From the IMG/VR virus record IMGVR_UViG_3300048837_000095, positions 1-30,803 of that record: 30,803 nt of DNA; one strand, written 5' to 3'. The notes under the pieces are model-generated. The model worked only from the letters and a program-made list of their open reading frames with translations, was not told the DNA's origin and ran no database searches. The position numbers and the translations under genes are program-made. Origin of the DNA: a virus. Below are positions 8,207-15,101 of this stretch, one piece after another; position 1 is the stretch's first letter; each line of letters starts with the position of its first letter.

Positions 8207-8443
8207 ATGGAGCCTAGTTTGCAGCTAAGGCATTGCGACCAAACGCCTATGAACCTTTCGGTTTGCGTGAGTTGCATTGTGTTTGCAAAGGACGGTAAAC
8301 CATATAAGTTGCACGATTATTGCTTGCATCCAGCATGTTACGCTAGGCGGGAACGGGTATGCGCCGTTCACAAGTCATCGCCACAAGCGGACAGGATAAC
8401 AGTCTTACAAGCTGCCTGTCTGTCAAGCCCTAGCCGCAAGTAA
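8207..8443 (+). CDS. Doubtful small cysteine-rich protein
   Basis: An open frame of 78 residues containing CVSC near residue 20 and a following CLHPAC, a pattern that could bind zinc. Neither the ATG at 8207 nor the internal ATG at 8249 has a good ribosome-binding site, and codon choice is not clearly phage-like. It may be real, since it fills a gap and has paired cysteines, but non-coding leader RNA is equally likely. Confidence 0.3.
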   Translation: MEPSLQLRHCDQTPMNLSVCVSCIVFAKDGKPYKLHDYCLHPACYARRERVCAVHKSSPQADRITVLQAACLSSPSRK

Positions 8444-8543
8444 GCGCGAAAGTCTTACTCGTTTAACATTTAGTTAGGCGGACGAACAGATAAACTGTAA
8501 GAAGTCACCACAAAAGACTGATACAGTTAGTCTTAGTAAACCG

Positions 8544-8857
8544 CCTTGCTAGATATAACGCTATGACTTGTGATGCCCGAATGAACCACCCCAACATCAT
8601 ATTTAAGAAAGGATAACCGCTATGGCAAGAGCATCTTATCAGCACATTCCTAACATTATGCTAGGCAAGCCTAAGAAATCCACAAGTCGCCAGACGGCTC
8701 TCAAGAAAAAGACGAAACCCGTCAAAGGTGAGACATTCTCGCCCCAATCTACACCATATTCTTCGCCCGTTTCTGTTTCTCCGAAACCAGTCCGCCCCAA
8801 ATTGACACTCAAGTTTTGAGCAATGGTTGGTCTGTCGTAGCGTTATATCTAGCAAGG
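8544..8857. repeat. Perfect 20-bp inverted repeat bracketing a small gene
   Basis: CCTTGCTAGATATAACGCTA at 8544-8563 is exactly complementary to bases 8838-8857. The 274 bases between hold one small gene (8622-8819). No flanking target duplication is visible. In RNA the arms would form a long stem enclosing the whole gene; in DNA they could be recombination sites or ends of a small element. Confidence 0.9.
8622..8819 (+). CDS. Small basic Ser/Pro/Lys-rich protein, unknown
   Basis: A 65-residue, strongly basic protein with Lys-rich middle (KKKTKPVKG) and Ser/Pro-rich C-terminal half, probably disordered and able to bind nucleic acid. ATG at 8622 follows AAAGGAT at a spacing of about 8. The gene is the only content of a segment bounded by a perfect 20-bp inverted repeat. 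No family is recognised. Confidence 0.65.
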   Translation: MARASYQHIPNIMLGKPKKSTSRQTALKKKTKPVKGETFSPQSTPYSSPVSVSPKPVRPKLTLKF

Positions 8858-8901
8858 ATGAGCCAAGCTAGAGGACAACCTATGTGAAAGGACAACCTAC
8901 A

Positions 8902-9492
8902 ATGTCACTTAAGAAAATCGACGCCAACCTTGTGCGTATCACCGCAAATGGCGACAAGCTTAATGTGTTAATCCACACAACCGCCATGCTAATTTTGAAG
9001 CACGCCACTAAATCGGGTGATTGTACCCGTGCCCTTGCGTTGGTCAAGGCAATGCCCGCTTCGATGCGCCGGACAACGCTAATCCAATGGTTCACGAAAT
9101 ATTCGCCGATCCGGGTTGTGTTCCAGAATGATGCTGTCGGTATGCTCAAGAAGGGTGACAAGGGCTATACCGCCTTCAATCTGGACAAAGCGGACGAAAA
9201 TCCGTTTTACAAGATCGCCGAAAATAACGCTGAGCCGGGCTTGCTCGATTTCGACAAGTTTATCAAGATGATCCAGAATATGGCCAAGCGGGAAGCCGCG
9301 AAGGCCGACGAAGGCAAGGTCAAGCCGGAAGATGTGGCGTCGATCAAGGCGGCCTGTGATGTGCTGGCTGGATTGAAGTTCACTCGTGTCGAACCGGCGA
9401 ACGATACCGACAAAAAGGACGACGAAGCGCCCCAGGACGATGCTGGTGAAGATGAAGCGTTTGGCCCTGCGCCTCTCGCGGCTGTCGGCTAA
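8902..9492 (+). CDS. Unknown protein with acidic C-terminal tail
   Basis: A 196-residue soluble protein. The first about 140 residues look folded and mixed alpha/beta, with helical segments such as SMRRTTLIQWFTKYSP. The last about 35 residues are Asp/Glu-rich, ending in Pro/Ala, probably a flexible tail. I chose ATG 8902 with AAAGGA about 10 bases upstream; a GTG at 8884 would place the start before that site. A duplicate of the same initiation region lies 17 bases upstream. A role in DNA metabolism is conceivable from the acidic tail but not shown. Confidence 0.85.
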   Translation: MSLKKIDANLVRITANGDKLNVLIHTTAMLILKHATKSGDCTRALALVKAMPASMRRTTLIQWFTKYSPIRVVFQNDAVGMLKKGDKGYTAFNLDKADENPFYKIAENNAEPGLLDFDKFIKMIQNMAKREAAKADEGKVKPEDVASIKAACDVLAGLKFTRVEPANDTDKKDDEAPQDDAGEDEAFGPAPLAAVG

Positions 9493-9505
9493 GGCTTCCC
9501 CGCCC

Positions 9506-9519
9506 GCCCCTTGCGGGGC
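9506..9519 (+). terminator. GC-rich hairpin after the 196-residue gene
   Basis: GCCCC at 9506-9510 and GGGGC at 9515-9519 close a TTGC loop just after the stop codon, followed only by TT. It is probably a weak terminator or processing hairpin. A second hairpin at 9575-9592 (GACCGCC with GGTGGTC, one G-U pair) lies in the leader of the next gene. Confidence 0.45.
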
Positions 9520-9612
9520 TTCACCTGAGCAAAATCCGCCCACGGGTGGACTGTGAATAAAAGGCTCAATTTAAGACCGCCTCTTGGTGGTCGGCTATCA
9601 AGGAGATAGATT

Positions 9613-9762
9613 ATGTTGACCATCCAATTGACTTGCATTGACGGATCAACCGCGTCTGTGCAAGTGCAGGCCACGTCCAATCTTACGGACCTGTCATCGT
9701 TTTACAGCGATGTGTATGGTGTCGAAGTGGTTTCCGCCGAGATACTTGCATATCGCCCGTAG
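9613..9762 (+). CDS. Small protein of 49 residues, unknown
   Basis: ATG at 9613 follows AAGGAG at a spacing of 7, an excellent initiation site. The product begins MLTIQLTCIDGSTASVQVQA and ends in ILAYRP; alternating hydrophobic residues suggest a small beta-rich fold. Codon choice matches neighbouring genes. No family is recognised. It is short enough to be missed by length cut-offs. Confidence 0.72.
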   Translation: MLTIQLTCIDGSTASVQVQATSNLTDLSSFYSDVYGVEVVSAEILAYRP

Positions 9763-9792
9763 CCTGTAATATTTCATGGAAAGGAAGTGACA

Positions 9793-10041
9793 ATGGCACA
9801 GTTTTCAGCCCCCGCCGGTATTGGTCACAATTCGGTGCAAATCCCGCACGATGGCAAGTTCGTCAAGGGTGCAAAGTTCAAGGCTCGTTCGTTCTTTCGC
9901 CCAACCGGAATGAGCGTGGCAATGGCTGCTGCGGGTATCGTCCCCGATGTTCATCTTGTTCGTGATTTGGTCTGCACGGCAACGCTGCGGCACAAGCACG
10001 ACAATCGCAATATCCGTCCGTCGGCGCGGGTGGCTTTTTAA
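9793..10041 (+). CDS. Small basic protein with GIGHN motif, unknown
   Basis: An 82-residue basic protein starting MAQFSAPAGIGHNSVQ. The GIGHN string near the N-terminus is a motif I associate with small proteins of alphaproteobacteria and their phages; its function is not known to me. A basic region (KGAKFKARSFFRP) follows. ATG at 9793 lies 6-8 bases after AAGGAA; a GTG at 9787 overlaps that site and is less likely. Confidence 0.75.
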   Translation: MAQFSAPAGIGHNSVQIPHDGKFVKGAKFKARSFFRPTGMSVAMAAAGIVPDVHLVRDLVCTATLRHKHDNRNIRPSARVAF

Positions 10042-10119
10042 GCCAGTTGTGCGTTTTAGGGCTTGACAGCCTTTTAGCGCGGTTTTCAGCCGATTTTCAA
10101 TTGTCAAGAGGAGAATACA

Positions 10120-10476
10120 ATGCCCGAAGCACGTCCCACCATCCGTGAAGCTGTCGCCGATACCCTCGGCAATCTGTCCGAGCGGACCCGCAATCAGGTT
10201 GTCGAGCATTTCGCGGCCATTGAAGCGACCAAGCAGGCCAACGCCATAATCGGCGGTCTGGACAAGCTGGCCTCGCTTGAAAACGAGCGTCGTCGCATCA
10301 AGCCTGCCTATCATGGTTACGACCTCGAAGGCAAGGGCATCGGTGAGCCGCTGTTCAGCAAGGAGCAGGTCGAGCAGAACAAGAAGCTCGGCGAGCAGAT
10401 CGAAAAGCTGACCAAGGCGATCAACAAGGCAGACGAGAACGCCGACTTCGGCGACCTCTACAACCTCGTCAAGTGA
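10120..10476 (+). CDS. Helical charged protein, unknown
   Basis: A 118-residue, mostly helical protein. Residues about 80-108 (KEQVEQNKKLGEQIEKLTKA) have a heptad pattern typical of a short coiled coil. ATG at 10120 follows AGGAG at a good distance, and CTTGACA at 10062-10068 may be a -35 box although no clear -10 is seen. The stop overlaps the next start (GTGA), showing an operon with the two following genes. No function is recognised. Confidence 0.82.
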   Translation: MPEARPTIREAVADTLGNLSERTRNQVVEHFAAIEATKQANAIIGGLDKLASLENERRRIKPAYHGYDLEGKGIGEPLFSKEQVEQNKKLGEQIEKLTKAINKADENADFGDLYNLVK

Positions 10477-10754
10477 GCGTTGCGACCCTGCGGGCAGCGA
10501 TAGATGATCGTGCCCAAGACTTGCGGACAGCAGCATTGTTGTCCGTAGGTGTCTCTCATCATGCAAGACGCAGGGGTGGCTGGCGACAGTGCCCTTGTTC
10601 GTGGTGTGAGAAAAAGCGTGAGGCTACGGCTGTTATCGGCTCTCACGTTCCTCGCATCTGGCGTGGTGCCTATGTCGAGGACATTCGTGGTGTTTGGCGC
10701 GAGGAAATGCGTGTCAAGTATCGCGCAGCACTCAAACAGTTGGAGGCAGCATGA
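10473..10754 (+). CDS. Small basic protein with CPCSWC motif, unknown
   Basis: A 93-residue basic protein. A cysteine cluster CPCSWC near residues 40-45 suggests metal binding. The start is GTG at 10473, overlapping the previous stop by the GTGA arrangement, so expression is probably coupled. It ends in ATGA overlap with the next gene. No family is recognised. Confidence 0.65.
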   Translation: MSVATLRAAIDDRAQDLRTAALLSVGVSHHARRRGGWRQCPCSWCEKKREATAVIGSHVPRIWRGAYVEDIRGVWREEMRVKYRAALKQLEAA

Positions 10755-10927
10755 TCGGCGATGTTATGGTTGGCGACCAAGTTACGCTCGACGATGAGGA
10801 CGATTGCATCGTTCCTCCCGGCACTTACACGGTGTCTAAGGTGAATGAAAATGGTTCTTTCCATGTGGGCGGCAGCACCGCTGTATGGCCTCGTCGCATC
10901 CTGTCAATCTTGACCAAGCAGAGGTAA
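10751..10927 (+). CDS. Small acidic beta-rich protein, unknown
   Basis: A 58-residue protein starting MIGDVMVGDQVTLDDEDDCI. The pattern of a short strand, Gly-Asp turn and later VSKVNENGSFHVGG resembles a small SH3-like barrel, but this is a composition-level guess. ATG at 10751 overlaps the previous stop codon (ATGA), and its own stop overlaps the 5' arm of a perfect hairpin (10926-10948). Confidence 0.7.
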   Translation: MIGDVMVGDQVTLDDEDDCIVPPGTYTVSKVNENGSFHVGGSTAVWPRRILSILTKQR

Positions 10928-11735
10928 CAACGGCCTTCCACCGTTGTTGTTATCACCTGAGCATGTGGGTAAACTGCTCACTCGCCCAAAGATCAGATGG
11001 GCACACAGTTTCGGCAGGGCTGGATTACAGTCGGCTAGTAGCGGGGTGTAGGCGCGTCAAAATTAGCGTCCACTTGCAAGTGCATCAATTCATTAGCGGA
11101 AGCATGTAAGAGAGGGAGCGCTCGTAAGGCGCAATGATCTCTAATCACCAGTAACGCGGTGACGAACGAGCATGTGTTAAGCTTTTGGGTTTTCCGTAAA
11201 CACCGACTCCGGCACGGCCCAGACCCTCTTAGATATTAGTTCTAAAACAGGGTTTCGATCTCCTGTGTTTCTGTGTGTCCTTCTGACCTTTGGTCAAGTA
11301 TTGAGCAACGCTTCGTTGCGAAGCTCTTACCCTTGGGTAGTGGCCTACTACTCACTCATAGTCCCGGTAAGCCCATTGGAAGTAGCGAGCCAATAACGCA
11401 AACCTGAAAAAGACCGTCTCAAAACCGCCTCCAACGCGGTGGTCAATGATGAGGACAAACTCATACCCTCTTCGCCCAGTTGCACGTACCAACGTGCTCA
11501 GTGTCGAGGATAGGCAATGGATCGTCAGTCTATAAACGGATGATTGCCGATAGAGTAATGAGGACTATGCGGTTCAATTCCGCACCAAGGGACTAAGTAA
11601 CCAGTTACCGAGCGCCTGTCATCAGGCTGGGAGACAGGATTGCTTGGTAAACAGGGTGTTGATCCCCAGCATCGTAAAGGGCATGATGATGGGTTCTCGT
11701 GAGAGACGATCCACCCCAACAATTTCATAAAGGAG
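10926..11735 (+). ncRNA. 0.8 kb non-coding region dense in RNA stems
   Basis: No convincing gene lies between 10927 and 11742. Potential perfect stems are unusually dense: AACAACGG/CCGTTGTT (10926-10948), GCTCGT/ACGAGC (11120-11171) enclosing TCACC/GGTGA, TGACC/GGTCA (11284-11296), nested GACC and ACCGC stems (11412-11444), GCACGT/ACGTGC (11482-11497), GGCAAT/ATTGCC (11513-11548) and an 8-bp stem TTACCGAG/CTTGGTAA (11605-11650). Size and ornateness recall giant phage RNAs such as GOLLD or ROOL, but no consensus motif of either was recognised. No promoter was found; it may be part of the long early transcript. Confidence 0.45.
11330..11592 (+). ncRNA. tRNA-like closed structure around a 190-base insert
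   Basis: A textbook T-arm is present: TGCGG, seven-base loop TTCAATT, CCGCA (11568-11584). Immediately after it CCAAGGG (11585-11591) pairs perfectly over 7 bp with CCCTTGG at 11330-11336, with A as discriminator position. Next to the 5' strand a D-arm-like hairpin can form (AGTG/CACT or GTAGT/ACTAC), and TAGTCC (11359-11364) pairs with GGACTA (11562-11567) directly before the T-arm. This helix order resembles the tRNA-like domain of tmRNA, but the sequence lacks its conserved 5' motif, an encoded CCA and an alanine-type G-U pair. Confidence 0.45.
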
Positions 11736-11741
11736 TTGACT

Positions 11742-11906
11742 ATGACAGTCACCGCTCTTCGCACCCTTCGACAGACAGGGGACGAATGCCCCATTTGCGG
11801 AGGAAAGAACGGACAGCACGAGTTCATTCGTGTTCCCTATCCTTATCCGTTCAACAAGGCTGTGTTCAAATACGCCCCGTGTCCTTTGGAGGCTAAGGAT
11901 GAGTAA
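11742..11906 (+). CDS. Small zinc-ribbon-like protein, unknown
   Basis: A 54-residue protein with CPICGG (Cys 16 and 19) and a later Cys near residue 47, a partial zinc-ribbon pattern. ATG at 11742 follows AAGGAG at a spacing of 7. The final codons overlap the start of the gamma-glutamylcyclotransferase-like gene by 8 bases, making it the first gene of the amidoligase operon and placing it directly after the structured RNA region. No specific role is recognised. Confidence 0.72.
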   Translation: MTVTALRTLRQTGDECPICGGKNGQHEFIRVPYPYPFNKAVFKYAPCPLEAKDE

Positions 11907-12243
11907 CATTCTTTACGTTTACGGAACGCTACGCCCCGGCAATGCGGACACCGTGATGGTGAAGGGCCAGCTTTACGATCTTGGCTGGTTTCCCGGCATC
12001 AAGCTGGGCGGCACAGGCGATGTTGTCTGTAAGAAGATCGAAGTTGATGATTGGGCAGCGGTAGATCGTTACGAAGGCTACATGCCCTCTGACCCGGCCA
12101 ACAGCCTTTACATTCGTGTGCCGTTTGGTGACGGCTTCATCTATGAGTTTAACCGTGATGTCAACCCGGTCAAGCTAGTGCCCACTGGTGACTGGTTGGA
12201 TTACACCCAAGAAAAGCGAGGCATAAATGGTGGACGTTTCTGA
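11899..12243 (+). CDS. Gamma-glutamylcyclotransferase-like protein
   Basis: A 114-residue protein of the GGCT/AIG2-like fold. The N-terminal YVYGTLRPG (residues 6-14) is the family signature that binds the gamma-glutamyl group, and DRYEGY (about residues 56-61) carries the expected catalytic glutamate. Known members release 5-oxoproline from gamma-glutamyl amines or dipeptides, or trim gamma-glutamyl-amine links. Beside amidoligases and amidotransferases it probably edits or recycles gamma-glutamyl products. ATG at 11899 has GGAGG 7 bases upstream; a longer upstream frame exists but would run through the previous gene. Confidence 0.88.
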   Translation: MSNILYVYGTLRPGNADTVMVKGQLYDLGWFPGIKLGGTGDVVCKKIEVDDWAAVDRYEGYMPSDPANSLYIRVPFGDGFIYEFNRDVNPVKLVPTGDWLDYTQEKRGINGGRF

Positions 12244-13168
12244 CACAGTTTTGAAGGCAGCTAAGAAGAAGCTGCATGAAAAGACGAAGAATTGGACTGG
12301 CGGCGTGTGTGACGGTGCTGTTCTGTATCTTGACGGCAGCGAAGTCACTTACGCTCACACAGCCTGTCATGCGTGGGTCACGTATGCTTTCCGTAAGGCC
12401 TGTAAGATTGGTTCGATGTTTGACTTCACGTTCCAGTCATATCCCGAAGGTGCCAAGGACTTCATGGTTCTGACGTGCCACAAGAAAGCGAAGTCAGCAG
12501 CCAGTGCTGCGGCGATGGATGCAATCATTCTGTGGATGGCCCGCGAGTCTCCCTTCGCCAAGTACGTGCTGAACGCTGACGACACTGACAGCCTGACCAA
12601 CGACGGTGCTATCATCCTGTGTGGCCCGAACGGTGCATCTCTTGCGGAAGCTATGTGGATGTGCAAGGTTCTTCGCTATTCGACGGAAGGCAGCCGCGCC
12701 CTTGATACGTGGAAGACGCTGTATGACGGCGGTGTCAACCCCATGCTCGCTGTCCTTATCTGCACTCACATATCGTCTGTGAAGGGCAGCACGTTTGGTG
12801 CGTCTGAGGTATGCAGTCACGTCCGCGTCTTCAACTACCGCGAAAGTGCTGACCCCGACATTTTCAACCTGTTGCGTGGTGAGAGCAACCCCGGTGCAAA
12901 GGATACATCGTCGCTGTTCAATCACGGCAAGTCCAAGAACGCTGGCAAGAAGGTTCCCGCAGTTTCGGGCAAGGTTCGCGGCTTCTGTAAGCCATTCAAG
13001 AAGTCTGATGGCTGGGGCGGCTTTATTGAGGGTAACGGTGCTGATGCCACCGAGTTGGTTGAGCGCGTCCTCAAGTGGCAGCGCGAACTCGAAGATACTT
13101 TCGAGATGGCACAAGCTGCACCTGCCATGCCTGATAGCAACACTGTTTATCTCGAACTCGATCTTTAA
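12227..13168 (+). CDS. Unknown protein of the amidoligase operon
   Basis: A 313-residue soluble protein starting at ATG 12227, overlapping the previous gene by 17 bases. No family is recognised. The sequence is Cys- and His-bearing but without regular metal motifs; residues about 215-260 are Gly/Ser/Lys-rich and likely a flexible linker (SLFNHGKSKNAGKKVPAVSG), followed by a compact C-terminal segment. Tight packing between gamma-glutamylcyclotransferase-like and class I amidotransferase genes suggests a part in the same pathway, perhaps as substrate-binding or scaffold protein; this is context only. Confidence 0.85.
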   Translation: MVDVSDTVLKAAKKKLHEKTKNWTGGVCDGAVLYLDGSEVTYAHTACHAWVTYAFRKACKIGSMFDFTFQSYPEGAKDFMVLTCHKKAKSAASAAAMDAIILWMARESPFAKYVLNADDTDSLTNDGAIILCGPNGASLAEAMWMCKVLRYSTEGSRALDTWKTLYDGGVNPMLAVLICTHISSVKGSTFGASEVCSHVRVFNYRESADPDIFNLLRGESNPGAKDTSSLFNHGKSKNAGKKVPAVSGKVRGFCKPFKKSDGWGGFIEGNGADATELVERVLKWQRELEDTFEMAQAAPAMPDSNTVYLELDL

Positions 13169-13183
13169 CCAAGGAGCGTAAAT

Positions 13184-13867
13184 ATGATGACACCAGCCGA
13201 ACAGAAGCGTCTCGAAGGCGAGGCCACCATGCGGGAGATTTACGATCTTCGTGTGTTGGTCGTCGGAGGCGGCTTCCAGTATCTCAAGATGTTCTACGAC
13301 GCTGGCATGAAGGGCGCTAAGAACGTCGAGGATGCAGACATCATCTGCTTCACTGGCGGCGAGGACGTGGACCCTGCCATGTACGGCGAGGAACCTATCC
13401 CCGAAACCTACTTCAACCCGAAGCGTGATGCTGTTGAAGCAGGCATCTATGCCGATGCTTTAGTTGCTAAGAAGCCTATGATCGGCATCTGTCGTGGTTC
13501 GCAATTCCTCAACGTGATGAACGGCGGCAAGCTGTGGCAGGATGTGAACAACCATGCGTGTCGTGGCGGTCACAGCATCATCCACATGGGGACAGGTGAG
13601 GTCAAGCACAACATGACCAGCACTCACCATCAGCAGATGCGTCCTACGGATAACGCGGAGATTATCGCTGTTGCTGAACTGTCCACCAAGAAGGTCAGCA
13701 TGAGCGAAGTTATCAGCCGTGACGAAGCTGAGGACGACGACATTGAGGTTGTCTGGTATCCTGACAGCTTGTCTCTGTGTTTTCAGCCTCATCCTGAGTT
13801 TCAGCATGGCGAGTGCCGGAACTATTTTCTTGATCTCGTCGATAGTTACATCCTTCCAGCCTGTTAA
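13184..13867 (+). CDS. Class I glutamine amidotransferase-like (peptidase C26 type)
   Basis: A 227-residue protein of the class I glutamine amidotransferase fold, nearest to the gamma-glutamyl hydrolase / PuuD-like C26 group. CFTGGEDVDPAMYG (55-68) is the typical loop; the nucleophile elbow is GICRGSQFLN with Cys103, and QPHPEF supplies His203 and Glu205, so the triad is complete. Such enzymes hydrolyse gamma-glutamyl amides or release ammonia from glutamine. In this operon it may cleave a gamma-glutamylated intermediate or feed ammonia to a ligase. ATG 13184 follows AGGAG at a spacing of about 8. Confidence 0.93.
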   Translation: MMTPAEQKRLEGEATMREIYDLRVLVVGGGFQYLKMFYDAGMKGAKNVEDADIICFTGGEDVDPAMYGEEPIPETYFNPKRDAVEAGIYADALVAKKPMIGICRGSQFLNVMNGGKLWQDVNNHACRGGHSIIHMGTGEVKHNMTSTHHQQMRPTDNAEIIAVAELSTKKVSMSEVISRDEAEDDDIEVVWYPDSLSLCFQPHPEFQHGECRNYFLDLVDSYILPAC

Positions 13868-13879
13868 GGAGAATTGAAT

Positions 13880-15091
13880 ATGTGTGGTCTTGTAGGCATT
13901 TATTCGTCCAACATGATGGCGAAGCACAAGGACGCCCTTGCTGCTTTGCTGTATCTCGACACTTGGCGAGGGCGTGACAGTACCGGCGTGGCGGCTATCC
14001 GGCACAACGCCGACACTCACATCCTCAAGTCCACGGTGCCGGGCTACGAGTTCGTGGAAGGACCGAAGCTGGATCAGCACCTCAAGCTGAATGACTTCTG
14101 TTGGATTGGTCACAATCGTGCCGGAACGATGGGCAAGAATATCAAGACGAATGCCCACCCGTTCGAGATACTGGACGACGATGGTTCGTGCATTCTTGTT
14201 GGTGCTCACAACGGCACCCTCAAGAACAAACACGCCTTGATGGATCATGTCGAGTTCGGCACTGACAGCGAGGCATTGTACAACCACATCGCCAACACAT
14301 CGTTGGAAGAGACGATCCCCTTGGTCGAAGGTGCGTGGGCACTGACCTACTACGACCACATTGCCGAAGAATTGCGGTTCATTCGTAACAAGGAACGTCC
14401 TCTGTTCTACGCCTTCGAGGAAGGCAAGAAGACTCTCATCTGGGCGTCGGAAATGTGGATGATCCGCGTTGCGTGTTCGCGGTTCGACATCAAGTTGCAG
14501 GACGACAAGGTGTTCTCGTTCGCAGAGGATACTCTTTATGCCTTCCCTGCCCCGGAGAAGCTTGACGAGGAGCTGACCCATACCCGCAAAGGAGGGCTTG
14601 TCGGTAAGACCCCCGCTTTTTTTCAGGGCGAAGCCTGGGAGAACGGACGGTGGACTTCTGGGAGTCGTGGGCAAGGGAGCAACACGAACCAAACCACTCA
14701 CACGCAAGGAACGCAAACGGCTCAAAGCACAGCAACGAGCACAGCGGCGCTGACAGCGGGGGGCGCGGGCAGTTCGAGTTCGCAATCTGGGACGAGCAGC
14801 GGAAGCAGTGGAGGGAAGCAACCCTCAGCGAACGCTACTTCATCCAGCGGAGCGTCAAGCAATGTGCGTAATATCCTGACGGCCAAGAAGTTCAAAGGCT
14901 ATCAGGGTGTATTGCTATCCAAAACCGAACTGGAGAACCAGCTTGCTGGCGGTTGCGGATGGTGTGAGGCCGAGTTCATCGGCGATAAAGATCGGTATGC
15001 TTGGCTTGCTCCGGGCAAACCCGTGTGTGCTAAGTGTCTCGACGGCACACATGAACCAAGTGAGACACAGACCAAAGTTTCGGTTCACTAA
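13880..15091 (+). CDS. Class II glutamine amidotransferase with linker and zinc ribbon
   Basis: A 403-residue protein. ATG 13880 (AAGGAG at spacing 8) puts Cys at position 2, the N-terminal nucleophile of Ntn-type amidotransferases; an upstream TTG would bury it and is rejected. Family motifs follow: RGRDSTGVAAI (30-40), GHNRAGT (77-83), AHNGTL (109-114) and TDSEAL (128-133). No synthetase domain is fused. After residue about 255 comes a roughly 70-residue Ser/Thr/Gly/Ala-rich linker, then a C-terminal part with CGWC and CAKC that probably binds zinc. It would hydrolyse glutamine and pass ammonia to a partner ligase. The linker region also reads as a protein-like sequence in the -1 frame. Confidence 0.92.
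   Translation: MCGLVGIYSSNMMAKHKDALAALLYLDTWRGRDSTGVAAIRHNADTHILKSTVPGYEFVEGPKLDQHLKLNDFCWIGHNRAGTMGKNIKTNAHPFEILDDDGSCILVGAHNGTLKNKHALMDHVEFGTDSEALYNHIANTSLEETIPLVEGAWALTYYDHIAEELRFIRNKERPLFYAFEEGKKTLIWASEMWMIRVACSRFDIKLQDDKVFSFAEDTLYAFPAPEKLDEELTHTRKGGLVGKTPAFFQGEAWENGRWTSGSRGQGSNTNQTTHTQGTQTAQSTATSTAALTAGGAGSSSSQSGTSSGSSGGKQPSANATSSSGASSNVRNILTAKKFKGYQGVLLSKTELENQLAGGCGWCEAEFIGDKDRYAWLAPGKPVCAKCLDGTHEPSETQTKVSVH
14650..14871 (+). CDS. Possible nested gene or -1 frameshift extension inside the amidotransferase gene
   Basis: In the -1 frame relative to the amidotransferase, an open stretch ends at TAA 14869-14871. Its second half (GQFEFAIWDEQRKQWREATL then SERYFIQRSVKQCA) has aromatic and charged residues and codons like neighbouring genes, whereas the amidotransferase frame here is low-complexity. 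It could be reached by -1 slippage at T TTT TTT (14617-14623), which is correctly phased, or start independently at GTG 14650 with GGGAG 8 bases upstream. It may also be an old frame made silent by compensating frameshifts. Confidence 0.4.
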   Translation: MDFWESWAREQHEPNHSHARNANGSKHSNEHSGADSGGRGQFEFAIWDEQRKQWREATLSERYFIQRSVKQCA

Positions 15092-15101
15092 GGAGTAGAA
15101 T

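Noticed and set aside
8544-8857. Insertion sequence
   Set aside because: No transposase gene and no target duplication; the inverted repeat encloses only a 65-residue basic protein.
11330-11592. Canonical tmRNA or ordinary tRNA gene
   Set aside because: The T-arm and acceptor pairing fit, but there is no conserved tmRNA 5' motif, no alanine-type G-U pair, no tag ending like ALAA and no 5' acceptor strand within normal tRNA distance. Kept only as a tRNA-like RNA.
13460-14821. Long minus-strand frame of 453 codons opposite the amidotransferase genes
   Set aside because: Antisense shadow of two clearly functional genes; no initiation site and no recognisable domains.
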